The notes: generated from the letters alone by a model not told the origin. Shown: positions 47,530-59,141, numbered from the stretch's first letter. The stretch: 64,000 nt of DNA from Halichoerus grypus (GCF_964656455.1 NC_135722.1:109746234-109810233), one strand, 5' to 3'. Numbers and translations are program-made.

Positions 47530-47703
47530 ACGTCAGGAAGCATCGGAATCACCTGGAGGGCCTGGTAAACCAGCACGATGGGCCCTCCCCCGGAGTTGTG
47601 ATTCCCGGGGTCTGCGATGAAAGCCAATCACCGACTCTTGAACCGGTTCCCAGGTGAGGCTGACGTTGCTGGTCATGGGGCCACGCTTTAGGAATCACTA
47701 CTC
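47530..47703. mobile_element. MER20-like hAT DNA transposon, diverged
   Basis: 'gcatcggaatcacctggag', 'gttgtgattcccggggtct', 'gttcccaggtgaggctgac' and 'ggccacgctttaggaatca' follow the MER20 plan with a degraded left end. Confidence 0.65.
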
Positions 47704-48669
47704 TGTCGGAGATTTCTCCTACCCCACCTCTCCTTTCCATCCTGGGCCAGTCCAGGCTCTCATGACGTTCGCCCGAATTACCACCACACCCTCCAAACCA
47801 TCTCATGACAACAGGTAAGTCAAAAAAAGTCAAATTGTGGGGATATGGGGGCTTTTGTGCTGTAGTTCCTGGGTTTTCTTTTGAGTGTGTGATCTCTGAC
47901 TTCACAGGCCGAGGTGAGGCCCATCACCTATGCGGGGAAGAGGTTAAGGTAAATGTTCAGTCACCTGTAGGAAAAGCATGAGAACACTGAACTCTGAAGT
48001 TTTTTATTTGTCTCACAAAACATGGTTTCAGATCTCTCTCGGCAACCATCAGGCTTAAGGAGTTTTTAAATTATTTTAAGCACTTTAATGATTTCTCTTA
48101 CCAGTTATGTGGTATCATCCCTGTTTCAGAGTTTTTCCTTCAAAACCCGTCTTGCACCAACAGTTGCAATTTTTCTGTGAGAGAGTACCCAGCATTTTCA
48201 GGAAAACAGACTGGTCAGCTTCTTATAAAGCACCAAGCAGGGCTGTCTCTCCAGACCACCTCCACAGGGTTACCACGCACTTCTGTGTTGCTGGTGGAAC
48301 CCAGTTGTGTTATTTCCACAGTCATCCAATCTCATATAAACATGGCTTAAAATCCTCTGAAAGGATAAATATTCCATCTTCCAAACATCAGATATTGATT
48401 TAGAATCATGTCCACAAATGGCTGAGACCAAGCATCGAATTTGTGGAGATGCTAATGATCCTGTTAAAAGTCATCTGAGAAGAGCCAGGGGCCAGGGACC
48501 AAAGGTGTGGGGGGAGTTGGCAACTCATCAAGGGAAGCTGGGGGATCAGGTTGTCCTGTGTCCTGCCCAGAGAAAGACATTATCATTGGTAAAAAGTAAA
48601 TTTTATTTCCTTTAAAAAATAATTTGTACTCCTTTTGTTTACGAAAAACTTAAAAAATAAGGACAAGTA
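47704..48669. other. Intergenic, nothing recognised
   Basis: Open frames at 48107-48403 and 48418-48615 are not recognised. Confidence 0.4.
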
Positions 48670-48860
48670 GGGGCGCCTGGGTGTCTCAGTGGGTTAAGCA
48701 TCCAGCTCTTGATTTCCACTCAGGTCACAGTCTCAGGGTCGTGAGGTCAAGCTGTGTCAGGCTCCGCGCTCAGTGGGGAGTCTGCTTGGGATTCTCGCTT
48801 CCTCCCTCTGCCCCTCCCTCTCATGCTGTCTCTCTCTAAAATAAATAAATCTTCAAAAAA
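48670..48860 (+). mobile_element. CAN-SINE, older and diverged
   Basis: Head 'ggggcgcctgggtgtctcag', then 'cactcaggtcacagtctca' and the tail 'ctctctctaaaataaataa'. An imperfect duplication of 'aaggacaa(g/a)tag' flanks it at about 48659-48670 and 48864-48875. The body differs from the 16.1 kb copy, consistent with an older subfamily. Confidence 0.88.
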
Positions 48861-48875
48861 ATTAAGGACAAATAG

Positions 48876-49644
48876 TTCCATCTAATGTAAATTATGAGAT
48901 ACAGGGAGATTATTGTCAATAGAATTTTTGTAGAATGTGCTTTTGGTCAGGTGACAGAGTGGGTCGGTACCCTGGATGGTGATGCTGGGGAGGAAGGCGA
49001 GAAGGAGCCCAGGAAGGGGGATTGGATGGGGGGCTGTGAGTGAGGAGCTCTGTGCCGGTCCGGCTGGGGGGACCCGAGGTGGGTTTTGGGTGGCAACCGA
49101 AGACTATAGTTTTATTCTCCAGCCAAGGAGGCCAGGGCTCTGACAAACTGACAGAAAGCATCTTACTTTTTATGGACCAAAACTAGTGGGAGGTGGGACA
49201 AGAAGCCCACAGACAAAACCGAACGAAAACTCAGGAGGGGCTGAGAAGGACCTGGAGCGCAGGGAGAGCTGGTCCCTGCCTCCATCGGAGAGGAGCTAAC
49301 ACATGAGACCTGTCATTTACCAAACATCCTTCTGGGGGCGCCGGGCTGCCCACACATCTGAGCTATTTTATGCATTGTAAATAGATGTTGGTAAAAACTG
49401 AGCTAAAATGAAACAGGGAAGGGAAATAACACGTTCCAACCCCCTCCGTCCCCATCCCAGGCGTGACATCACTGTTTCCAGGGACAAGAAAGGTTCCTGC
49501 CATTTCCCCCACAGGGAGCATCGACTGAGCCGGGGTCTCTCCATCAGCGCCCTCCCCTTCGGGGCTCCGAGAGAAGAGGCGTGGGCTCTGTGAACAGAAG
49601 CACTTAAGATGAGGAACTCTCCCCACGGTCCAGGCAAGAATCGC
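48876..49644. other. Intergenic, G-rich stretch
   Basis: The + strand is G-rich at about 48950-49090. Overlapping minus-strand open frames at 49363-49695 are unrecognised. Confidence 0.4.
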
Positions 49645-49790
49645 TGTAACACGCATCGAGTATGTGCTAGGAACTCTGCTAAGTACTTCATTCATTCACT
49701 TAACTCTTAAAAAATCTTATTCTTCTGTGCACAATTTAAAGGTGAGAAAAGTGAGAGAAAATTTTAGGGGACTAAGCTAAGAACATTCCA
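49645..49790 (-). mobile_element. MIR SINE, antisense
   Basis: 'gagtatgtgctaggaactc', 'tgctaagtacttcattcat', 'aaaggtgagaaaagtgaga' follow the reverse complement of a MIR. Confidence 0.6.
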
Positions 49791-50039
49791 AGCCAGAACG
49801 TAACTGAGGGGAGTCGGCTCCAGGGCCTGTGCTCCTAAGCACTAAGCATGGGACCCCCGGACCGCTGAGAAGAGGCTGCTCCCCTGGACTGTCTTCCTCA
49901 CCCGCGGAACATGCACAGTTGGGTTTCGAACAGAACTCCAACCACACTGAGGGCTGGGAGCACACCTCACGCCACTCACTCCGTTTGAAGGCCAGCTCGA
50001 GCACATGCCCCCTTCTCTGTTTGGTGAGCGGCCACACAT
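49791..50039. other. Intergenic, nothing recognised
   Basis: Crossed by the 178-codon open frame 49829-50365, which runs on into L2 sequence and has no recognisable domain. Confidence 0.4.
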
Positions 50040-50330
50040 CCTTCCAAGGAGCCCGAATGCCACCTCACAAAGCCTTCCTTGTCCCCCTGCCCCCACCTCC
50101 TGCACTGAGCTGTCACGGACAGGGTCAGACCATCCCCTACGGACCTCTAATGCCCACAGTGACATTTCACTCTAGTCTCCCTTCCATTCACAGGACCCTC
50201 CCCTGCTCTGCCCTGGGCCCTAGAGGCCCGACAGATCCTGTCTTTCTTACCTTTAACTTCCTAAAGCCTAAGACCGTGTGTGACACATCAAAGGTGTCCA
50301 GTAAACTGGATCAATTAAGCAGCCACTTAA
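50040..50330 (+). mobile_element. L2 LINE 3' fragment
   Basis: 'aatgccacctcacaaagcc', 'ttccttgtccccctgcccc', 'catttcactctagtctccc', then 'aaaggtgtccagtaaactg' follow the sense L2 3' region. Confidence 0.55.
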
Positions 50331-51350
50331 ATGTCCTGGAAACCATTGTCTTTCTTGGCACTTGAGTTGCTAGGATTGTATTTCACTAACTGGATACTTT
50401 GTCTAGATGTCTGTCAGAAAAACATATGCAGAACCTTCCCTTCCTTACCGGGAAGTGAGAGGATTCAGAAAGTAAATCGGCTCATTTCAGCTGTTCTAAT
50501 CCTCTTCACTGCTGCTGGTCGTCACCTGTGGGCGATGTCTGGGTGTGCTGCTGGGGTACAGAGTCCCTGCAAGCAGAGAGCTCTCCTTTTTTCTCTTGCG
50601 TGGTCACGGCGGCACCCCCGGGCCCGGGCAGTACCCATGGCCACTTTATATGGGTGCAGAGTAGGCTCTGAGCGAAGAATCAGAGCCCTAGGCTTGTATC
50701 TCAAGTCTGCTGCCAACTTTCCACACAACCTTGGGGAAGCCCTGCCCGTTCTGGCCTCAGCCTGCGTCCCTTAGAGTAACCGTCAAGATCAAGAGAAGTA
50801 TAGGCTTTATTTGGGTGGACGTAGATACATGAGGTGGTGGTAGGATGGCACTTCTGGTCGCTGAGTCACGGGTCGGGTGTCACCCAGGCAAGCGTCGACA
50901 AGCCCACTTCATGGAGAGCAGAGCCGGTGGCGGTCACCAGCTGAGCGACCCTGCGGAGATGATGCTCCATCGCCTGGGATGCCCTAGATGAGACCCATAC
51001 AGTCCTTTCCAGGGCTCAACACCTCTGAACGCAGGAGGCTCGCCGCTGAAGTGAGATACAAAGCTGTTTGGAAGTACCTAGCATCCAAGCACTCCAAGGT
51101 TACTTCAAAGGGGTGATGGGTGGACATATTAGCCTCTCTGCTCCGTCCAAGCTCTCGCTGTGTCATTCGAAGTCACACTCAGCTTAGGGCAAAGGGAAAA
51201 CTTGCTCTTTCTCTTGTTTGCATATCAGAGGTCTAATTTGCGCCAAACTGGAAAAGCACAGGGGCAGCTCCGCCTTTTCTTTCTTCTGCCTGAAACAGCG
51301 AACAGAAGAGCTGAGGCTAGAAAAGCCTCCTGGGCCTGATACGCAAATGA
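50331..51350. other. Intergenic, possible faint MIR
   Basis: Text at about 50650-50770 faintly resembles a MIR. No other feature is nameable. The 147-codon frame 50331-50774 is unrecognised. Confidence 0.35.
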
Positions 51351-51620
51351 GAACACGCGGCTTCGCACTTGGCAGCTTCGCACTCCTGTGAGGAGGAAAT
51401 TCTTCGCTTTGAAAGCAGTGTCGAAAAATTACAAGAGATGTTAAGTGTGATGTCAAGGATTTGTATTCCACTCATGTTTTCTCAAGACTGGGACCTGAAC
51501 ACCCGTAAGATGTTGACTAACCGTAGTCAAAATCTCCAGCAGCTCCATCTCCAGCTGGTCAGCCGGGGGGCAGCCAGGGGGCAGCCGGGGGGCCACCTCT
51601 GCCTCCAGCAGGGTCCCTGA
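51351..51620 (+). other. Unassigned open frame with weak helical-cytokine character
   Basis: After an in-frame stop at 51348-51350 the frame stays open for about 89 codons without an ATG near its start. Its middle reads as amphipathic helix: KLQEML, then 15 residues, then WDLNTRKML, then SQNLQQLHLQL. Type I interferons share the spacing L-x-E-M-L, 15 residues, W, followed by an L-rich helix. The identities are few, the frame runs into GC-rich repeats, no signal peptide or second half is visible, and human interferon genes lie on another chromosome. It is therefore most likely chance. If related at all, it is a broken relic. Confidence 0.12.
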
Positions 51621-52016
51621 GCTACCTCCACAAAGCCCCCCAGGCCGAACAGCTGCAGTTCTCTCCGCATCCCACGCTCCCACCAGCGCGGAAGAGCCCG
51701 AGAGAAGGGGACCCACCAGTCACGAGCTGTTGAGCGCAAACACAGCGACAAATTCTGCTGCCGAGCCGCATCCAGTGTCATCTTCCTAAGGAGGTGGCCG
51801 TTTCTATAAACCGAATACAGTTCCCCAGAGATCAGTGACAGAAATTTAGGTAAGAAATGGAGTGACCAGGTTTTAGGTAAAGCGTGTTCACTGTTTGTAA
51901 CTACAGTGTAACGTTTAAGACACACACAATAGCCTCCCCGAAGAGGCTGATGTGTTCCTGGAGAAATACAGCTGGGACCGGGGGCATTACCGAATTTTCC
52001 TTCTCCCGTTGGCCCT
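51621..52016. other. Intergenic, GC-rich to AT-mixed lead-in to minisatellite
   Basis: Short G-rich units gggggcagcc occur three times just before this, at about 51564-51592. No other feature is recognised. Confidence 0.4.
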
Positions 52017-52443
52017 GGGGAACCCGGAGGCTCCTGCCAACAGTCCCTGCAGCCGGTGCGCGCGTGGGGCGTCCGCGGGGATCCCAGAGGCTCCTGCTGG
52101 TGGTCCCTGCAGCCGGTGCGCGTGTGGGGTAGGGGCGTCCATGGGGATCCTGGAGACACCTGCCGACGGTCGGGGCAGCTGGTGCGCGCATGGGGCGCCC
52201 ACGGGGATCCCGGAGGCTCCTGCTGACAGTCCCGGCAGCCGGTGCGCGCGTGGGGCGTCCGCGGGGATCCCAGAGGCTCCTGCTGGTGGTCCCTGCAGCC
52301 GGTGCGCGTGTGGGGTAGGGGCGTCCATGGGGATCCTGGAGACACCTGCCGACGGTCGGGGCAGCCGGTGCGCGCGTGGGGTGCCCACGGGGATCCCGGA
52401 GGCTCCTGCTGACAGTCCCGGCAGCCGGTGCGCGCGTGGGGCG
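52017..52443. repeat. GC-rich higher-order minisatellite (60+66+60 bp trimer, 186 bp period)
   Basis: Monomers share 'cagccggtgcgcgcgtgggg' and a 'ggggatcc' box. Equivalent points fall at 52045, 52105, 52171, 52231, 52291, 52357 and 52417, giving lengths 60, 66, 60, 60, 66, 60. The second 186 bp trimer differs from the first at 4 positions by direct comparison, while the three monomer types differ far more. Expansion by the trimer is therefore the latest event. Because 60 and 66 are multiples of three and the unit lacks stops, long open frames exist on both strands (51952-52533 plus; 51527-52345, 51901-52875 and 51987-52523 minus). These are not evidence of genes. Confidence 0.93.
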
Positions 52444-53558
52444 TGTGCGCGGCGGGGAGTGGGTGACTGGAAGCCTGGCATTTGCTGTGCGGACTGCAGG
52501 CGCTCGGAGGCGCACCAGGGCACGGCGGCCTAGCGCGGGGGCACCGCCCAGGTCATGAGACCGCAGGGCACCATACAGGCTGGATTCCTTCGTGAATGTG
52601 AATGTGAACGTGGAGAGGCTCAGGAGAATTTCATTATTTAAAGCTGGGTCGTGCCGCAGCTCCCCCCGCCAAGAACTCCTTAGGGTTACTGCTTTGGATG
52701 GAGGAAGAGCACAGGCTCCCCGCAAATGGGTCCAGCTGCCGAGAGGGGACCCTCCAGGACCAGATGGTGAACGTGGATACTGGGAACAGTTTAGAACTCC
52801 ACGTGAACTCGGGGCCTGTGATGGACCATACAGAGAGTTCAAGACATAAGGGGCATCCACAGAGAAAAGGCACACTTCAATAACACCTAGGTCTCCCCTG
52901 CTTAAAGTCTCCAGAGTGCGCCCCAGATTTAGAGGACCCCATTCCTAAGGGGAACATGCGTGTCTGCTCTTCTCGATGTGATCACCCCTGGGAAGGGGGA
53001 CATTCATTCTACCATGAATAGGAAGGTGGTGACCAGGAGGGTGGGGATCCCAGAACCTGGGGCAGAGGTCAAGGATGTGAGTAGAAGGGCCCCACTAATT
53101 CCTGGAGGGAGAAGGTGTGAAAAAGTGGAAGCATCAGAATGATTTGGAGATAGGCTGATGAGTCTTTATGTTATTGAAGGAGATATTTCAAAACAGACAT
53201 GACTTTAGAAGGTGCTTAAATAGTGCTAATGAATCCTATACCTTACAGCATCTAATGTGTGCATAAGGAACATTTAAGGATGACATCAATACTGTGGGAC
53301 CGTGCCTGGCACGGGGTTTGGCCATAGGAAGTCTCCCCTCACCCTGGAAAACCTGCTGTCCCAAGTCAATTACTCCTGTGAATGGAGACCAACCAAGACT
53401 TTACATCAGCCTGCATGAGACAAATTCTACTCAGGACCAGAAGTATCCACCCATCAGTCAATTAAATTACCATGTCGTCTTATTGTTTGCCAAAGTCAGA
53501 GTTTTAAAATGTTTAATAAGCAAGACTGCCCTTAAAGCACTTATACTTTGCTATACAC
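52444..53558. other. Intergenic, CpG-rich at the start
   Basis: CpG richness continues to about 52560. A short tandem 'gtgaatgtgaatgtgaac' lies at about 52593-52610. The rest is unrecognised. Confidence 0.4.
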
Positions 53559-53713
53559 CAGTGACTCTCAGTCCAGGCTCTCCATGAGCATTACCTAGGC
53601 AGCTCTGAAAAATACAGGACTTGTTCCAGAAATTCTGATTGAACTGGAGAGGGGAGGGCCTTTACATCTGTATTTTTAGAGCTCCTCAGGAAATTCTAGT
53701 GTGAAAACCACCG
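53559..53713. mobile_element. MER5A-like hAT DNA transposon
   Basis: 'cagtgactctcagtccagg' at one end, 'gtgtgaaaaccaccg' at the other, and 'attctgattgaactggag' with 'tctgtatttttagagctcc' between give the MER5 layout. Confidence 0.7.
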
Positions 53714-53989
53714 GTCTTGCTCATCTCTTAATTAGTCCCGCACACTACAACTTCCACTGTATTTTGCCATCAGGAGACCTTTTCTTTTCAAATTATGTCA
53801 ACGTTTCTCATTAAAAATATTGAATAGCTTCCCATGGCATGATAAAATGAATTTAAATTCTAACCTGGTATTCGCGAGCCTTAGAAATCTACTTTCAACC
53901 TATCTTTCCAGTTCTATATTTTGCCATGTTTTGTAAAGCTGCACCATTCCTTTTAATAAATCTTTGTTCTCCCCAGAAGCATATGCATC
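53714..53989. other. Intergenic, nothing recognised
   Basis: AT-rich. It may be the upstream part of the following L2. Confidence 0.35.
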
Positions 53990-54537
53990 TCCATGCCTCA
54001 ACAATGACCTCACTCGATTCCCCCCGTGAAATCTTCTTCCTCTATTTGGCTCCTCTAGAAAGGTGTACTCAGCTTTCCAGGCTCTGCTGTCATGTCCCCT
54101 TCCCCAGGCTCACGGCAGATTTCAATGACGGCGATCCTCCCCGCGCCCCTAGCACCGTGCACACGCCCCCACCAACATCACGATTTACAAGAGGACCACA
54201 CAGCAGAGATAGTGTGAAGTGGTCCATGCATTCTGTCCCATGTTTCTTCTTCCTGGACACACAGGAAGGACACATTTCCCGGGTTCTTTTATTGCCCTAT
54301 TGGGGTTATGTGCCGGATCTTCACCGATACAGCGTAAGTGGGAGCTATTCCCGGTTGTGGCCCTTGAGGCTATCCCAGGGAACCTCCTGTGTTTCTTTCC
54401 CTTCCCTTTCCTGTCCCTGAGAGCACTTGTAAATTCCTTTAGTTCATGGGCGGTGCCTTAGTCATCTTTGCATTCCAAAGAACTAGTGAGGGGTCTAACA
54501 CATATAGTAGGTGCTCAATAAATATTTACAAATTGAC
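53990..54537 (+). mobile_element. L2 LINE 3' region
   Basis: The 3' end is well preserved: 'ttgtaaattcctttagttc', 'ggtgccttagtcatctttg', 'agtaggtgctcaataaata'. The upstream part ('catgtccccttccccaggc') is more diverged. The 164-codon open frame 53926-54420 lies over it and is a by-product. Confidence 0.7.
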
Positions 54538-54779
54538 ATCAATATACAGTAAAAGGAAAATAAGTGGAATTAGAAGCTTACAAACAAAGCTGAGAGCTGA
54601 TAACTGCTGGTGAGGCAGGGCACAGGCCAATCAATGGGGAATGCAACAGACCAAGACACAGGGAACGGTTTCAAAAAGGTCAGAGCATCCTTTGGGAAAG
54701 TAGCTGGCGGCACATGGAGGTCAGCACGGCACTTGTCCTCAGAGCAGCTGAAAGGCTACAGAACAGGTTTATGGTGATG

Positions 54780-55015
54780 GTGATGACCAACATTGTGATT
54801 CCTTGTGATTGCTTCATAGGCCATATGTTCCCTAAAATGTATTATTACCTCTTCTTTAATTTGACCCAGGAAACAGTACCGAGGGTTGAAACAGCCTTCA
54901 TCATCTTTGTTTCAAACAATGAAATTGAAGTTGAGTGAAATTAAGTATTCGCTCGGGGTCTCACCTTAAGTAGTGGTAGGATCAGAGCCCACTTTCCCAT
55001 GAGCAGGAAGGCTGT
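54780..55015 (-). mobile_element. MIR SINE, antisense
   Basis: 'caatgaaattgaagttgag', 'tcggggtctcaccttaagt', 'agtggtaggatcagagccc' match the reverse complement of the MIR core. Confidence 0.65.
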
Positions 55016-55720
55016 GATTCGGCACCACCTCATGACTTACACCTGTCACCTGTGTGTCACATGAGATTCTCAGTTATCAGCTGGAAAAGTTGAAGACAGT
55101 AAAGGAGGCTGGTTCACCAGCTACACTGGTTCATTAATTCCTAAGGCTTTCCCTGTTGTTCTGGAATGGCCCCACCTCTGAGGTCCAGGAGACCTAACTA
55201 AACTAAGAAAGCCAAACTCAGAGTTCTGAGCAACAGACATAAGGTAAGACGGGAAACGTTTTAGCTTCTAGGACCCCCTGAGCTGGGACAAGCAGAAACC
55301 GAGGGCTTACTTATGTGAGCCTGTGAGACGAAGAGGCCAGGCTGGAAGTTCCACGAGGCTGCCCTTAGCGTGTAGATGTCGCATCTCCAGCAGCTCAGTG
55401 GGTGAGAGGAGCTTCTCTTGATGGTGAACGAGACAAGGTAATGGGGTCGGGACCTGCATCTCCCAAGTGAGCTCAGTGATGGGCCACGTCACGAAGATGG
55501 AGCGTTCTGGTCAACCGAGGCCCCTGATGGAGGACCAGCGGAGAGCCTGTATTCTGACCGGAGCAGGCTCTTTCGTTTGAAGAGGCTGCTCATTGTTAGC
55601 AAGGTCAACAGAGTGGTCCTCAGTGAGAGTGAGGCGATAGGCATCTTTTACTTTCCAAGTGACTCTGTTTGCTCCTCTCTGTAGCTGCCAGCACATTGGT
55701 TTGGTACCTACCACACTAAA
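55016..55720. other. Intergenic, nothing recognised
   Basis: Open frames 55307-55492 and 55511-55714 (minus) are short and unrecognised. Confidence 0.4.
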
Positions 55721-55913
55721 CGTTTTTTAAGATTTTATTTATTTATTTGAGAGAGAAAATGAGAGAGAGAGCACGAAAGGGGGAGGGTCAGAGGGAGAAG
55801 CAGACTCCCCGCCGAGCAGGGAGCCTGACGCAGGACTCGATCCCAGGACTCCAGGATCACGACCTGAGCTGAAGGCAGTCACTTAACCGACTGAGCCACC
55901 CAGGCGCCCCCCC
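55721..55913 (-). mobile_element. CAN-SINE, antisense
   Basis: 'aagattttatttatttattt', a GA tract, 'aggatcacgacctgagctg' and the head 'gccacccaggcgcccc'. An 11 bp duplication, accacactaaa, flanks it at 55710-55720 and 55914-55924. Confidence 0.93.
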
Positions 55914-55924
55914 ACCACACTAAA

Positions 55925-57723
55925 ATTAAGGAAATACTACCACAGCGAGGCTGCCCACCTGTGAAAATGCCCAGGTTTTTCAATTCCTGTACAACATCGT
56001 AGGTAAAGCATCTCCATAATAACATTAGCTGCTGGGTATTAAAAGGCTGGTCTGCGCCAGCTAAATGTGATTTATTACAACGTATAAGCACCAACAGGTA
56101 ACTAAGGTCTCTCGAGTAGAAAGGGAAGATTTCAGAGTCGCTTGTCTTTCAAGAAAAGAAAATAACGTGGAAAGACAGGAGAGGAGAAGGAAGGGGAGAG
56201 TCCTTTCCGTGGTGAAAACACGAGCACTTGTTATGTTCAAGAGAAGTCCCTTTCCTTGTAGCAGGTCCTCCCCAGCGGCAGCTTCAACCCACAGCTGCTT
56301 CCTGAACCTGTTCTCCTGCTGCCTCGGGATCTAACTGGAGGACCCTCCGGCCAGCGTCCAATCTTGTCCTTAGGGTTCAAGGGCTGGTGCCAAGTGTTGG
56401 CCCCAGAGAGAGAAGGCTGGCTTGGGGTTTTTCACCTGCCTGATTTCACCTTCATCATGGGTTAAAAAGGGCATTGGGGGCTGGCCTAGGCCCTGAACTA
56501 CTGTGGGTTACAGCATTCCTATGGGGAAATAGTTCCAAATTCCAAAGATGTGACTTACAAGTAACTTTGGGGACTCTTCCATTCATAAATTTGGGACAGA
56601 CTACATAGATATGACAAGAGCCTATATTTTTTCTACCTGAAATTTAAGAGTATGATCACTACATGAATACTGCTCAGAGTTAGGAAATTTAAAGATTCTG
56701 TGGGTTTTTATCACTCACATGAGGGTGATGTGCTTTTCCTAAGACCCATAAAACTAGTATTATTAAAGAGCTTTATCACAGGCAGTACTTCCATAAACCA
56801 CTCTCTCCTTAGCAAGGACTCCCCCATAGAGTCAACCTGGGTGAGGCTTCAGTTCTCTTTTCAAGTCTTTGGAATGAAGAAAGTGAATGTGAATGTCCCC
56901 ATCACCCCAGACCACACAGGAAGTCCTCCTGCCCGGCTTGGCCCTGAGTGCTCTTCAGGGCTCCGCTGGTGTGGCCATGTGGGGTCTCTGCGGCAGGTGC
57001 CCATTGGTCCAAAGATGGGGAAGTGGGGGAAAGGGGAGAGATCGGGCAGCAATCTGATTCCTCAAATGCAAGGGAGACACTAATGAATTTAATCACAAGC
57101 ATCTACTGAGTACGTCTCTGTGATCTTCATGGTGTTTCGGGAAAAAGAGTGACCACATGTCTGTGCAGTGTGATGCATGAGCAGAACTTGCCATTTCTGA
57201 CAGTGAATTTACACTCTGGATGAATGCAGATCTGCTCTTTCCACGGCCAGTATCATTTCCCACAAGCCTTTCATAATGTGCGCATTTGGCCGAGCTGAAC
57301 AATACTGGTTATCTAAAGTTACAATTGTTTTCTCTAACATGTGTCCTCAACTCAAGCCAACAATTTCATCTAGTTTCCAGTTAAAAAAAAAAAAAAGGAA
57401 AAATGATCATGACCGACTTAGCAAGGGATCGTGCGTCAGTAGAACATTTCCTAAGAAATGTTCTGCATAGTTTCCACCTTACATGCTGTCTCTAAAACCT
57501 CATCCCTCGGTAAAATGTGACTCTGCTCTGCTTGGTGTGAGGGTTTGATTCGTGAGCCAAGTATCAATTTGGACATTTCCTAATTGAGTTATCAGGAAAC
57601 GTCCATAAAATATTCTGTCACTTTTTGCTCTTGGTCGTCTTTCATGATGGTGTGTGATCGTCCTCCTTGGCATTGCGCATGGCACGCACACAGCTGCTGT
57701 TGCAACCCCTGCCGGAACATCGA
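55925..57723. other. Intergenic, nothing recognised
   Basis: There is an A-run at 57380-57394. Open frames 56700-57083 (plus) and 56861-57102 and 57500-57691 (minus) are not recognised. A short 'aagtgaatgtgaatgtccc' at about 56880 echoes the 52.6 kb gtgaat tandem. Confidence 0.35.
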
Positions 57724-58071
57724 GGTCTTAATCGATTTGGGCAGCTATAACAAAAATGCCACGAAGTGGGCGGCTTATTGACAACAAAAGTGGACCTCTC
57801 ACATGGAGGCTGGGGAGTCCAAGATCACGGTGCCGGCAGACTCGGGTGTCTGATGAGAGTTCCCTCCCTCATAAATGGCCATCTTCCCGCTGCATCCCCA
57901 CAGGGCAGAAGGGACAGGGTATCTCTCTGGGGTCTCTTTTATAAGTACCATGAGGGCTCGCCCCTCATGATCTAATCACCTCCAAAGCCTCCACCTCTGG
58001 GACCATCACACTGGGGATAGGTTTTAACATGAAATACTTACCGCGAGGATATAAATACTCAGTCCATAGCA
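57724..58071 (-). mobile_element. Solo MLT1 (MaLR/ERVL) LTR, antisense
   Basis: The + strand reads 'ggcagctataacaaaaatg', 'ggaggctggggagtccaag', 'tctctctggggtctctttt', 'atgatctaatcacctccaa' and 'actcagtccatagca', the reverse complement of an MLT1 LTR from end to end. A 5 bp target duplication, atcga, is at 57719-57723 and 58072-58076. No internal retroviral genes are present. Confidence 0.85.
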
Positions 58072-58076
58072 ATCGA

Positions 58077-59089
58077 GAATTCAGACATCCAGGTAAGAGG
58101 AAAAAGGAGGATCCCTTAGGGGATAGAGGGCTAGGGTCAGTAAGAGTGTACAGAGTCACTTATTTAGAGCAGCGAAGTTATGGTAGAAAATAACATGGAA
58201 GGGGTTGGCAAAGCCTGGCGGATAAACCTCAAAACAGAATTGATCTTTGATTTTAACAGTGAAACTGAGCAAGTAGAAATGCGACACTGGGAAATGGACA
58301 GTGGATATGCTGTAGGACTTCAAGATGGGGAGTGAAATGATGGCAATGGTGTTCACCCAACCGGCACGTTTTCATGAAGCATGAGCCATTTATACAAAAG
58401 CAGCAAAAGGTCTCATGTAATTTATAATCCAGTGGTATCAAATAAGATGTGCATGCATGTTCGAACTGGTGAACCGGATGATCTCAAGTGAAGAGCCAAG
58501 CCATGCATAAAGGACTGCAAATAGAACAAGGCATCCTAGAGGGACACTAGTCTGACTAGGATACACTGAATAGATTAAAATAGGGAGAGTATTAGATGCT
58601 GGTGGCTGCATCTACATTAGGTAAAAAGAAATTAAATTAAAATAGCAGCTTTGGAAAAAGAAGGAGCAAGTAGGAACGTCACAGAAAAAAAAAAATCACG
58701 ATTTAAGGATGAATTGGAAGTGGGGGGGAAAAAAGAGTTCCAAGAGACACTGTGAGCGAGCCTCATGGACATCAGATGTAGCATGAGAAAAAGAAACATT
58801 GTAGCAAGTGCAAGAAGTGGAGTTTAGGAAATCATTAGTCCACATCATGTCAAGTAACACGAAGCCGTCCAGACAGAGATGCCGCGCAGTGCGGCTCGGT
58901 TTGCAGGATGCACCCCAAGAGGGATCTCCAGTGAGATCAAGTCTCTATAAACCGAATCCTGAATCCAGCCATCTGTAAGATAGTGTTTCCAGAGTTTAGG
59001 GGAAGAAAAAGTCATCAGGGGTCGGAGAAATCATAGAAAGATGTGGGACAAAGTGTGACCTTCAAGGTTGAAGGTCAATTGAATAGGTA
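58077..59089. other. Intergenic, nothing recognised
   Basis: An A-run lies at 58684-58696. No repeat or gene could be named. Confidence 0.4.
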
Positions 59090-59141
59090 GGAGTTGGAAA
59101 AACATTTCAAATGAAGGAGTTGGAAAAACATTTCAAATGAA
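59090..59141. repeat. 26 bp tandem duplication (two copies)
   Basis: The unit ggagttggaaaaacatttca plus six bases starts at 59090 and 59116. The copies appear identical, so the event should be recent. Confidence 0.9.

Noticed and set aside
49829..50365. 178-codon plus-strand open frame
   Set aside because: Its second half lies in L2 3' sequence and a minus-strand frame overlaps the first half.
51901..52875. 324-codon minus-strand open frame (and 272-, 193- and 178-codon frames overlapping it)
   Set aside because: All are created by the stop-free 60/66/60 bp repeat, occur on both strands, and leave recognisable text as soon as the repeat ends. No known domain or promoter was seen.
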